A DNA stretch of 64,000 nt, taken from positions 228,249,359 to 228,313,358 of the forward strand of contig NC_057866.1 in assembly GCF_019393635.1 (NCBI RefSeq). The letters run 5' to 3'. A program made the translations under genes and the position numbers. Below are positions 46,403 through 56,400 of the stretch, one piece after another; positions within the stretch are counted from its first letter, which is position 1; each line of letters starts with the position of its first letter. This DNA comes from Dromiciops gliroides. Its lineage: Eukaryota; Chordata; Mammalia; Microbiotheria; Microbiotheriidae. The notes under the pieces were generated by a model, which worked only from the letters and a program-made list of their open reading frames with translations, had not been told where the DNA came from and searched no databases.

Positions 46403-46900
46403 ACACGCTTGAGGACTAGTCCTACAGGCTCTGAGAAAAGGAAAAAAAAAAACCCTCAATCACCACCTCCTCTGCCCCCCCACCCTTTAAGCCGCCAGCC
46501 AAGGAAAGAAAGAGGCGGGGGAGTGAAGGGGGGAGGGGGTGTCCAGGAGGGAGGAGGAGGAGGAGATCCGACGCTTGTGGATAGCTTTTCAGCGCCGGAG
46601 AGGCGAGGGAGGTGGAGAAGCGGCCGGGAGGCGCAGCCGCTCACCTGCAGAGAAGAGTGAAGAGGAGGAACCCTCAAAGCCCCGACCGCCCCTCAGCCTC
46701 CCCCTGATCTCCAGGCTCTGTGGACTCCGCCAGAGGCGCCGGGACGAGGCTCCACAGTCCTTGCTCTCAGCAGGAGTCAGTTTCCCCTCCCCCCCTCCCG
46801 CCCCAACTCCCCCCCCCCCCCGGCCCCGCTCTCCTCCGCGCGTCCCCTTGGCTCCAGTAGTAGTGGAGGGGCTTAGCTCTGACAGAGACCAAGGACCCAG
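46400..46900 (+). promoter_or_regulatory. LEF1: LEF1 main (P1-type) promoter region, CpG-rich
   Basis: GC-rich, CpG-containing and TATA-less. A GC-box-like GGCGGGG lies at 46514-46520, a GC-rich inverted motif near 46620-46640, and a 13-C run at 46809-46821. CpG density stays high through exon 1 to about 48.25 kb. A TCF/LEF-like CTTTGAAG lies at 46265-46272, just upstream. Position and base composition are seen; promoter activity is inferred from gene structure and from the known TATA-less LEF1 P1 promoter. A (GA)n tract, a C16 run and a (CA)n tract lie immediately upstream (46.05-46.40 kb). Confidence 0.6.
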
Positions 46901-47983
46901 CTAAAGGGTGGCGAGCAAGTGATCAAGAGTGCGAGAGAATTAAGGCTGGAGAGAAACTTGAGCTGGAAACAAAGAAGAGTTTGGCTTGTATCTGAGACTA
47001 GGATTTTCTTTTTCTTTTTGTGTGCATGTGTGTTTGTGGGTGGGTGAGTGTATGTGTGAAACAGAGGCCAATGTTTTGATTGCTTGCGCCCCCAGCTCTC
47101 CACACCTCCGGTGGCACAAACTTTATTCTTGGAAAACTTTTTTCTTTCCTCCCTCCCTCCGGTCCTCCTTCCTTCTTTTTCGTTCTCTGCCCCTTAGTTC
47201 TCTCCTCTGCTTCCATCTCCATCTACAGATTAATGGGCTTCGAAATGCAAAGGCGAAGAGAAAGAGGAAAGAAACAATAACCTGTAAGGACACGCATCTT
47301 CACCAGGTTACTGATTATTTGCTACAGAGTTAGATGCCCATATACAAATATCGCTGCGCCAGGAAGTGAAAATCACATTCTCTCCTGACTCTCCTTGCAG
47401 CTTCTCATCGTGGGAAAACGCGAACTCGGAGCCTTTTGGACAAGCTCCGTCACTCCCTTTTGAAAACAAAACGACTCTAATACCCACTTAGTGCAGAAGA
47501 TCCAGAAGATTGCGCCGAGGGCCTGCCTGCTTCGCCTCCGCACTTCTGGCGAGCCCCCACCCCTTCATCACCCGCATCAACTTCCACCAGCAGACACAAC
47601 AGAGGGCAGGGACTTTGGGTGGTGAAGCAGGAGCGAGCGCCTCGCTTACCAGAGGCGTAGGAGATCGGGGAAGAGAGCCGACTACGACAGCTTCCCTCGC
47701 TGTTCCTGCTATTCTTCCTCCCGGGCCTAAGCTTAGCTCTCCCTTCTGAGGAGGGAGGCACGGCTAAGCGACCACCACTGAGGGACGCGGACACCCGCAC
47801 CCGCGACTGCAAAGGAGGCTCGTTGGCCCGCTGCCCCTGAGCAAGAACCGTCTCCATTCCATTCTTTGCTTGCAAGCCAGTTTCAACTCTCAATCCCTGC
47901 CTCCTCTTTCTCCCCCCACCGTTTTGTGTGCTTTTGTTGTGTCTTCGCTGCTGCGGTCGCTCCCCCGGAGGAGAGCAGCAGGA
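46800..47983 (+). other. LEF1: LEF1 5' leader (untranslated), left end approximate
   Basis: The 1.2 kb before the LEF1 start codon is GC-rich and pyrimidine-patched and has no interspersed repeats. The left boundary is an inference from the long (about 1.2 kb) LEF1 leader known in human, which has been reported to carry an internal ribosome entry site; I see no decisive initiator in the sequence. It contains at least three short upstream ORFs: 47026-47079, 47233-47280 and 47334-47369. All end well before the real start. Cap-dependent scanning would therefore be hindered, in line with the family's known complex translation control. Confidence 0.6.
47233..47280 (+). promoter_or_regulatory. Upstream ORF in LEF1 leader (15 codons)
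   Basis: ATG at 47233 opens a 15-residue frame rich in Arg and Lys, ending TAA at 47278-47280. The start context is T at -3 and G at +4, so it is modest. It lies about 700 nt before the LEF1 start. Neighbouring uORFs are 47026-47079 (17 codons) and 47334-47369 (11 codons). Use in translation is not shown by sequence alone. Confidence 0.4.
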
Positions 47984-48202
47984 ATGCCTCAGCTCTCGGG
48001 GGGAGGCGGTGGCGGCGGCGGCGGGGGGGACCCGGAGCTGTGCGCCACCGATGAGATGATCCCCTTCAAAGACGAAGGCGATCCCCAGAAAGAAAAAATC
48101 TTCGCGGAGATTAGTCACCCAGAAGAGGAAGGGGACTTGGCCGACATCAAATCTTCCTTGGTCAATGAATCCGAGATCATCCCAGCCAGCAACGGGCATG
48201 AG
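47984..48202 (+). CDS. LEF1: LEF1 exon 1 (coding part): beta-catenin-binding N-terminus
   Basis: Codes for residues 1-73 of lymphoid enhancer-binding factor 1, the nuclear HMG-box protein that recruits beta-catenin to Wnt target genes. The translation starts MPQLS, has a run of ten glycines (residues 6-15), then DPELCATDEMIPFKDEGDP and ends NGHE. It matches the vertebrate LEF1 N-terminus closely, and the acidic DEMIPFKDEG stretch is the family's beta-catenin contact region. The start is the ATG at 47984 (purine at -3). The frame is open further upstream, but that part is not LEF1 and begins without an ATG. The exon ends GAG followed by the donor GTGAGC at 48203, intron phase 0. From memory the human protein has about eight glycines here, so the tract looks slightly longer. 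GC content is far above the flanks because the exon lies in the CpG-rich promoter region. Confidence 0.97.
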
Positions 48203-48397
48203 GTGAGCTCCCCACTCCCGGCAGCCTGGAAAGGCATGGGACGCACGCGAGGGAGGAAGAAAAGAAATGGGTGACTGGCTGTGTTTGTGGGTCTTTATGT
48301 AAGTGTGAGTGGGGACACAGATAATTGGGGTGCTGAAAGTATAAGTTCTGATTTTGGCGAAGTGCAAGGCCATTAAGTAAATGCTCTTTGTGTGCAC

Positions 48398-48400
<3 letters not shown>

Positions 48401-48461
<61 letters not shown>
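48401..48461. repeat. Compound (TG)n(AG)n microsatellite in LEF1 intron 1
   Basis: Fifteen TG units passing directly into sixteen GA units, about 200 bp after the exon 1 donor. Confidence 0.97.
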
Positions 48462-48464
<3 letters not shown>

Positions 48465-48894
48465 TATGTCTGTGTGTATGTCTATTCAAACTTCTGAAGT
48501 TAGTGGTTTTCTGGGACTCCTTGATATGGTCATTGAGATTGTGCACGAGAAACGGTCCCGTTCGTCTTTCCCAGGAGTTCTTAGGACCTAACCTAGAAGG
48601 ACAGAGTTCAGCCCTGGATAGCTTCTCTGGGCCTCAGTTTCCTCTTTTGTAATACGAAGGAGTTGGACTAGTTGGCCTGAGGACTTTTCTTCTAACTTTA
48701 CATCTTTTTTCTTTCCTCTCCGCCCCCTTTGGTTCTTTCCTTAGTGTGGGCGAGAGACGACGAGAAAGAGGATGGGGCAAAGGAAGGGGCGAAGGGGGGG
48801 TATACTAGCAGTTAGTGAAAAGTTTATTTTAATGCGTACATTTCATCTCCTTCGGTAGCTCTCTGCCCTAGTGCGTTAAACCACCAAAAAGCAT

Positions 48895-49540
48895 GGGGGG
48901 AGGGGCGGAGAGGAAGGGCGGTGGGCTGCGGGCGTGGGGCAGGAGCTGAGGCAGGGGCTGCCAGCTGCAGAACCGGCGAACCAATCAAGAGAGGGGGCGA
49001 GGGGGGCCTGGGGAAGCAGAGAGCGCGTGTGGGGGACTACTGTGGGGGGCGGGGATGAGAAGGGGGCAGCATGCCCTGAGACAGAGCTGCCGACGTCCCA
49101 CTCAGAAACGACAGCCTCGGTAGCTGAAGCCCGTCACTTGTGGCCCAGAGCAATCTGCAGCAGCCCAGATGTGGTGCCCACAAGGTCGTTGCCTCTTCAC
49201 TCACAGCACGTTGGTTTTCTTCAATACCCCCCCCCCCCCGCCATTACCTACCTACCCCTCCATTTCCCACTCCCAAGCGCGTGTCTGTTGCTATTGGGTG
49301 TTGAAACCAAGATGCATAAACGCGGGCTTAAATCGAGGAAAAGCCAGGGCCGTGGCACCAAAGGAATGGGGGTGGGGGGAGGATCGACGGCTCTTTATCT
49401 GGTCTACTTGTTCTCCCCTGGGCTCGCGCTTCTTGAGATAGCGCCAGTAACCAAAGTAAAGTAAACAGAAACACGTGGGTGCCTGAAAGAAAAAAGGGAA
49501 GACAACTGAAGGGGGGAGGGCGGGGCGGGAAGAAAACCTA
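48895..49540 (+). promoter_or_regulatory. GC-box/CCAAT cluster in LEF1 intron 1
   Basis: Three GC boxes (GGGGCGG at 48902; GGGGCGGGG at 49046-49054; GGGCGGGGCGGG at 49518-49529) and one CCAAT box (48981-48985) lie within 650 bp of CpG-containing sequence. This may be the right-hand part of the exon 1 CpG island or an internal promoter. Any transcript starting here and splicing to exon 2 could only start translation at Met118/119 in exon 3, giving a form without the beta-catenin site. Confidence 0.4.
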
Positions 49541-51470
49541 CTAGATGTGTGTGGACGTCCGATAACTGTCCAGCTTTACGCGGGGATTGGGGAAATTATC
49601 AGGATTGAACCCCCAAACTATAATGCCAGTGCTTTTCCCCTAAAGACATCTAAGTCAGTGACCCCATTCACCAAGGCTGAGTGTATAGAACGGCTCTACG
49701 AAGATAGTGCCATAAGAAAGATGAACACATCCCACATCCCCCCACATCCCGAGGAAGCCTGAGTGTCGGAGAGGTAGCAAGTCCGAAGAGCGCTTGAGTC
49801 TTCCTTTAGGGTCCAAGGTATAACAGGACATTCCCTCCCCAAAGTGCGTGTTTGGAAGGAGGAGGAGAGTATCTTTATGCTTATCGAAGTCCTTTTTTTC
49901 AGGGCTCACTTGGCATTGGGGGAATGTTACTTTCTCTTAGGGAAAAAAATACAAAAAAACAAAACAAAACAAAAAACAACCATAAAATCCTAGATGTGGA
50001 GAGAATAGTGTAGCCTCAATTGCCTTCTCTTCCCTTTCTGGGTCAAGGGAGAGTTAAAGGGTATGAAAGGGACAAATGCTGTGGTAGGAGAGAATAGCAA
50101 TATTGCACTTTGTATTTGAAGTGGATAATAAAAGGGCATGAAACTAGATGGGAGAAAACTAATAAGGGTGAGGGTGTACGTTTTGCACTTGCCTGGGTCT
50201 GAGTCACTGATATGGTTGTCACAATTGACATTACCTAGCCCCGTTCAGGAGCCTGTAGTTGTCGGAAGAATTTCCTTTATCAGCCACAGAATTAGGGTGC
50301 TATTCCAGATTCAAAGTGTACACACAAACAGAAACAGGCAGCCTATTAGTTGGGAAACTGAAGTTTATTTAGGAAAACAACAGTAGTTGAAGACTTGATA
50401 TGATCCCTAGGGAAAATCTTACAGGGAACTAATCAGTAGGCTGCTACTGTGTTTTTGATTTGTTTAGGTTTAAAATTTCATTTTCAAGATGCCAAATAAA
50501 ATTTAAGATTATGCCCCCCGAAATTATGTTCTAATCAGGTAAATAGGGATGTCTGAAGGAATATCAGGGTGATACTATAGAGGCTCAATGGAATTAAGTC
50601 TCCACGTGACTTCCCAACATCATCTTGATCAGAGCTAAATGCAGATTCTAACAAGGTCATTTCCATATACATATACATCTATATATACACACATCTATAG
50701 ACACACATATATATATTTAACTGGTAGAGAGTTTATAAAAGTATTGGATAAACACATGGTCAAAAATATACACCATAGGATTGAAGATGTAGAGGTGAAA
50801 GGGACTTGGAAACCTCATTATTTTATAGGTGAAGAAATTAAGTCTCAGGAAGTTAAATGATTTTCTGGTGATCTCCCAAGAAGTAAACACCAGAAAGATT
50901 TGGGCCTAAAGTCTTGGGTTCAGAGTCAGTACTTAAGTTGAACTGTTTTTCTTCTTTAATTTTTATAGGTCTCCAAGTATCATCTTTCCCTTACTCTCCC
51001 CTCCCCTTACTTTTCTTATTTTATAACTTATAATTAATATGCTTCCACAGCATTTGTCCCTTTCATACCCTTTAACCCTCCCTTGACACAGAAAGGGAAT
51101 ATACTTAATCTGCACTTTGTTATTCCACATTATTAAACTATATTTTAAAATAATTTAAAAGTTCTCAGCCTAGAAATATTACCACTATTAAAATATGCAT
51201 GTTACATATGTGTTATTACATATTGAATAATTATATAATCACATATTTATTGCCTAAAATATACATATTACATAGCTATAAAGACCTATAGCTTTATATA
51301 GCTTTAGAAGGATATCTATCTCTATAACATAGCTAGCTATAAATATAGAGATTATATAGATATATTACCACTATATAAATGTTTGTAGGAAGTTAATTGT
51401 TATATATTGTTGCTACATACTGTAACATGAGATTCTCTTTCTTTTGGTGATATGGATGCTGTGTGATTAG

Positions 51471-51537
51471 GTGGTTAGACAAGCACAAACTTCTCAGGAG
51501 GCATACCATGACAAAGCCAGAGATCACCCTGATGAAG
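51471..51537 (+). CDS. LEF1: LEF1 exon 2
   Basis: 67-nt exon reading VVRQAQTSQEAYHDKARDHP-DE plus the first base of a Gly codon, residues 74-95 and part of 96. It matches the LEF1 segment following NGHE, with conservative changes from the human sequence as I remember it (A75V, P-to-A, E-to-D, D-to-E). The acceptor is TGATTAG before 51471 and the donor is GTAAGG at 51538; the exon enters in phase 0 and leaves in phase 1. There is no in-frame ATG, so it cannot supply a start codon. Intron 1 (48203-51470) is 3,268 nt. The sequence joins in frame to exon 3 with no stop. Confidence 0.96.
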
Positions 51538-51586
51538 GTAAGGCGGTGGCTGCTGCTGCTAAATATTCTAATCTGACACAATTTAA

Positions 51587-51621
<35 letters not shown>

Positions 51622-53270
51622 TCAAGTGACCCAGTCTGCCCTAACTTTGTAAGATTGTATACGTAGTTTTTATAAAATTTAACACGAATGAGAAAGTGTG
51701 ACTGAATTACTTGGTTTTTAAATTTTGTCCATATTTTGATGGACATGTGACTCTCATGGTAGAGAAACAGTTTAGTGATAAAAGCACATGGAGTAATATT
51801 TTAGTGTTAAAACATTCATTTTTCTTCTCCCCTTCTGAAACCATCACTATTGGTGAATGATTTTGGATGATTTGTTTTTATTTATGTATAAAATTTATTT
51901 TATTTATTTTTGTTATATTTTTATGTTAAATGAAATTTCATTTTTCTTTTCTTCTAAAATAATAATTATATATATTCAAATAAAATTAAGAATTACAGTA
52001 AGTGGTCCATGCCATAGTTTTTTGATGGAACTATATATGTGTTAATATATTGGGGTGAGAAAAGATAGGCATTATTTCATTTAATTTCAGTTGGTCCTTG
52101 TATCCCCAATGCCTAGCACATGGTAGACTCATTAAAGATGCTTGTTGATGGATTAATTGGTAGCTTAATTTAGGAAGATGGAGAGCTAAGGTTTGTATTT
52201 TTAAAATCAGTAATAATTACAAAATACTGACCACCCATCTGTGTGATCTTGGCCAAATCACTTAACTCCTCTGGGCCTGTGGTCTCTGTTTACTCCTCCC
52301 TAAAATGAGGGGGCTGTACTATGGGATCTTTCAGTGGTCTCTTTCAGCTCTAAATCATATGATCCTTCAATCTCTATTTCTGGCATTGACTGTTGTTGTT
52401 TTTTTATTTGGAGGTGGGGGTAGGCCGCGAGGGATAGATTTAGAATACATTTTTGTTAGATTAAAGGAAGAGCTTCATACCAGCTAATAGGTCCCAACAG
52501 TGGGTAGGTTTCCCCTGTATACAAGACTGCATTTCTATTCTCTTTAATTCCTTAAAATTGGCATGACCAGGATGAATTGTTCATCCATGCAATGAATCAG
52601 CCAGCAGAGGAAGTGAAGCTGTCTGACTGTATGATGCCATGCTTTCTTCTTGGCCACAAAGTCAGTGGTCGAGAGACAAAGATCTATGTGCACAGAACAA
52701 TTCCAAATACTTGCTGCTATTGACAGGATGTTGGTGTTGCAGTAAAATTAAGCCCTACTGAATAAATCTTTTATAAATTTAGATTCTTGTCCATATTGTC
52801 AGATACAACTCTTCCAGTCTGTTTTACATTTCTTTTTTTCTTTTCTTATAACTAAGATAGGATTTTTTTAAGTGCTCCTATTATTGGCAACCTAAATGAA
52901 AGCTGGAAATACAGACAGTATGTAAAGAGAGATGATCTATGCTTTTGAAACTTTGGTACCTTAGTCCACCCTGTCAAATTAAGTTGGATGGACAGATTTT
53001 ATTTTTTAAAACATAAGTCTGTAGTTTAAGTAAATTGAACCACATGTTTTAAAAACATCTGTTATATAGCTAGGCTTTTTTTAGAACTCAAGTACACAGG
53101 TGCTGCTAATTTAAAGTATATCCATGTATAATATAAAATCTTAATTAATGTATTATATAAACAGGTTTTTTCTGTGGAGTTTCTTTTGAGCTTTTAGATA
53201 CAAAAATAAATTGACTTAGAAATTTTTAAAAAATCATTGAATCATTTGTTGTTTGCTTGATTTTTAGCAG
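51538..53270 (+). other. LEF1: LEF1 intron 2
   Basis: 1,733-nt AT-rich intron between GTAAGG and the tandem TAG-CAG acceptor. It holds a (TA)n run at 51591-51619, an L2-like 3'-end relic near 52080-52160 (the 'cctagcacatggtag' type tail) and a MIR-like relic at 52195-52370. In human the alternative P2 promoter of LEF1 is reported in intron 2. I see no TATA or CpG signature here that would mark it. Confidence 0.88.
51591..51619. repeat. (TA)n in LEF1 intron 2
   Basis: Fourteen perfect TA units 54 bp after the exon 2 donor. Confidence 0.96.
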
Positions 53271-53404
53271 GAAAACATCCAGATGGAGGATTATACAACA
53301 AAGGCCCATCTTACTCCGGTTATTCTGGGTATATAATGATGCCAAATATGAATAATGACCCTTACATGTCAAATGGATCTCTCTCTCCACCTATCCCTAG
53401 AACA
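53271..53404 (+). CDS. LEF1: LEF1 exon 3 (last exon inside the window)
   Basis: 134-nt exon completing Gly96 and coding residues 97-140. It opens KHPDGGLYNKGPSYSGYSGY, then IMMPNMNNDPYMSNGSLSPP and IPRT. This is the start of the LEF1 context-dependent regulatory region. The acceptor is AG at 53269-53270, preceded by another AG three bases upstream (tandem acceptor). The donor is GTGAGT at 53405, phase 0. Exons 1-3 sum to 420 nt, exactly 140 codons. Met118 (53336-53338) and Met119 are the first in-frame methionines after exon 1 and are the natural start for N-truncated LEF1. I read through to 64000 without finding the next exon (expected to begin SNKVPV), so the HMG-box exons lie to the right of the window. 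Confidence 0.96.
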
Positions 53405-56400
53405 GTGAGTAATATATTTCTATTTAAAGCTTCCTTCCCCCTTCCCCAGATTCAAACTGTTGTGATTAACTAAGTATTTGGCTAAAAAAATACTTGAATG
53501 TTTCTATGTTACACACCAGCTCTCAAACTGAATTTATGATTGCTGTATTTGCTTGGTGGTTTTGGTGAACTTGACCTTGAAATATTGGCTTTTGAATTAA
53601 TTGGAGATATCCCCACATATTACATCATTCCAATTTTGCTTTGCATCAACTCTGTTTTAATAATAGTAAAAACACCCCGCAAACTACAAGTATACTGTTC
53701 TTTTTATATGGAAAGGAAATTTTTAATAGACTCTTTCAGTTATCTAAGTACTGCATAGTTTTTGGTGTCCAGTGGTTATCAAAAAGAAGCATAATAAAGT
53801 AGAAAGAATTAGAGCCATCTAGATCAGCCCGTTTCAGCTTAAAAAAAAACCACAATGGCTTTCCATTTTTTATTTGTTAATAATAGTGTCATTTTTCAGC
53901 TCCGTTATGAATTTTTGCAAGCTAGTATATGAAGGTATTACATAGAGAACTATTTCTTTTTTAGGTAATGAATTAAATGTAACTTTGAAAAAGTTCTAGG
54001 TTGTGTTGGCATAACTCACTAGAATTTCAGCTGTATTAAGTGTTAAGTATATTCTGTGTTCCTAGGGAGAGTAAATAAAAGACTTCACTGGGTAGAAGAA
54101 AGTCTAATTGAAAAATCTGATTTATGTAGCATTTATGTAGCATACTTGTTTATAAAACAAAAATAGGTTGGTGGCTTTTTTTTTTAAACAGAAAGATGAC
54201 ATAACAGGTCAGTAGAGCTTGACTCTGAGTTGTTTCTCCTGTGGTGGTTATGTATTTGTGTTGATCCATCCTCTCTCTTTTACCTTATTGAATCAAAGGC
54301 ACATAATAGATTAATGGTGGTTTTTTTTTTTTTAATTGTGGTCCTGGGGGTGAGGGAGAGTGAGACTAGTTAACATGGCCCAAATGCAGCACCCCAAACT
54401 AATGATCATAGTTTCATTATAGATTGTGTGGAGTGTTAAAACCAAGGATAGAAGAGGTATTTTAATAAATGTTTGCTGAGTCATGGATAGGGCAAAGTTT
54501 TTTTATTAGTAAGAACCATTCACCTTCCAGTATCCAACTGAACCCTTTACCTCCTGGAAAGAAAATTCACAGTCACCCAAGGTTGATTTAAATAGTAATC
54601 AGTTCATGATAATGATTATTTCTGATGATCTTGAATATCTTTTGTTCATGCCTTTGAAGTGATAGAATGCATATTATTAGCTAACTAGAATTAGATTTAG
54701 ATTTACATAAGTACTGTGGACTAGAAATTACTATTTGTTTTAATAAAATATGAAAACCAGTGATTTTCTTTTACCTAATGACAAAATCTATCAGACTTTT
54801 AAAAGTAGTTTGGTCTTTAAGCAATTGATTTTATTCTTTTAGTTGGAAAATAGACCTTTTGGGTTTCATAGGAAATACTTAAAAGCACAGGCACTGGTCT
54901 CCCTCCTAAAAAGGTGAATTTATTAATATGACTGAATAAGATTAGGAATTCTGATTCTTTCATTCATAACATGATTCTGGCTTTTTAAAATTTGTGAATA
55001 TGCAAGAGAACTTCTATTTAGTGGACTAAATAAATATTAAATATAAGATATTAACTTTAATGTTTGCATGGGAGAATTGGTTTTGATTATAGGAACAAAT
55101 GAAGCCATTCCTGATTTTTTATTTTAGTTCTAGAGTCTAAATAGTCTTAATTAGGAACATGCAAATAGTATTTGGCATCAGGCTTACCAAAAAGGGGAGC
55201 TTCTGTTGAAAAATATTTAGGATAACAATTTTTTCAACGTCCTGAATTATAGCTTCCAAAATGCTGATAAATATACACATATATGGCCATTAGGAAAAAA
55301 AAAAGTCTAATGCCTCCTTATTTATGATTCCTAGAAGGTGAGACTGACTTTTACCTTTTTATAAAAATTACACCCAACCCAGTTTTTCTGGCATTGATGA
55401 ACAAGATCCAAGGAAAACTCCAAACTTTTCTGTTCCCTTCGGGACCAGTACTCTTTCCTTTCTACTCCTCAACTTAGTCTAGCAGAAATTGCTTGAGGAT
55501 TTTGATTACGGGGTGGCTAGGAGAAAAGTACTTGGGTAAACCTCAAATCATGTATATAAATGTGAGTTGTTGTTCTAGTGATCTAGTGGCACTGGTGATC
55601 AAGTGAAAGCCCTGTGTTTTCAGGGAATTGATTGAAACACTGAAGTCAATCTGTTGAGCTTGGGGAAGACATGTCGAAATCAATGTTGTGTTCCTGTGTG
55701 TCTGTATGTCTGTGTGTGTTAAATGGTGAAGGCTGTAGGTAGACAGAATTCCCTCTTGCTGACGTGGTTATCTTCTGTGCGCCATTTTTTTCCTGCTGCA
55801 TTTTTAAACAGATTTATCTTAGGCAATGTTTTCTCGTGGTACACTGGAGTTTGCATAATTCCAGAAGCTGTTCAGGTCTAGCCACAAGGCTGTGTGTGTT
55901 TAGTTACAGAATATTTTTTAGAATCCAACTGAACTGCAGTCTTTGCTTTTTAATGCTTAACAGCTGGGTTTTGGGTTTTGTTGTTGTTTTTAATGTTGTA
56001 AGAGATCAAAAACACTTTAACCGGAAGACAACCTCTCAGCCTTCTTCCCACTCATTCACCTCGGCCTTCCTGCCCTTTCACTGTGTTCTTAGCTGCCTTG
56101 AGTTTCTAACTCTTCCTGGAGCCCTCAGTTTAGTTCCCATCAAAGGTGTCAGAGGTAGGTGACCATTTGTGTAAGCTTTTGGGTCTTGGGTGGCAGCTAC
56201 CCTGTGGCATCCCTGCCATTTGGTATTTGCATAACAAAGCAACCACTTGTTTACTGCATCTGTTGCCTGGAGGTGTTAGGACTGGAAATCACCGGGTAAC
56301 CCACCCCATTCAGAGCATCCTCAATGATTTGTATTTATTGGTAGATGAACCTGAAAATGCCAATGATGGCTAAGGAGTGGCAGTTACTGAGGTGTCTGTA

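Larger units (their letters stand above)
48203..51470 (+). other. LEF1: LEF1 intron 1
   Basis: Intron between the GTGAGC donor and the TTAG acceptor. Its left third is GC-rich: a compound (GT)n(GA)n repeat at 48401-48461, GC boxes at 48902-48909, 49046-49054 and 49518-49529, a CCAAT box at 48981-48985 and a C13 run at 49227-49239. The right part is AT-rich with a short MIR-like relic at 48580-48700 and a CR1/MIR-like relic at about 50780-50930. No young SINE or LINE is present. Confidence 0.9.

Noticed and set aside
47477..48397. 306-codon open frame antisense to LEF1 exon 1
   Set aside because: It is the mirror of the GC-rich leader and exon 1, its composition is Arg/Ser/Pro-rich without any family motif, and the sense strand explains the conservation. 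Antisense transcription (as with human LEF1-AS1) is possible but nothing in the sequence supports a protein.
52560..52745. 50-codon frame in LEF1 intron 2 with faint resemblance to a thioredoxin-like C-terminus
   Set aside because: The similarity is a few scattered residues. Not enough to call a pseudogene or an exon; a database search would decide.
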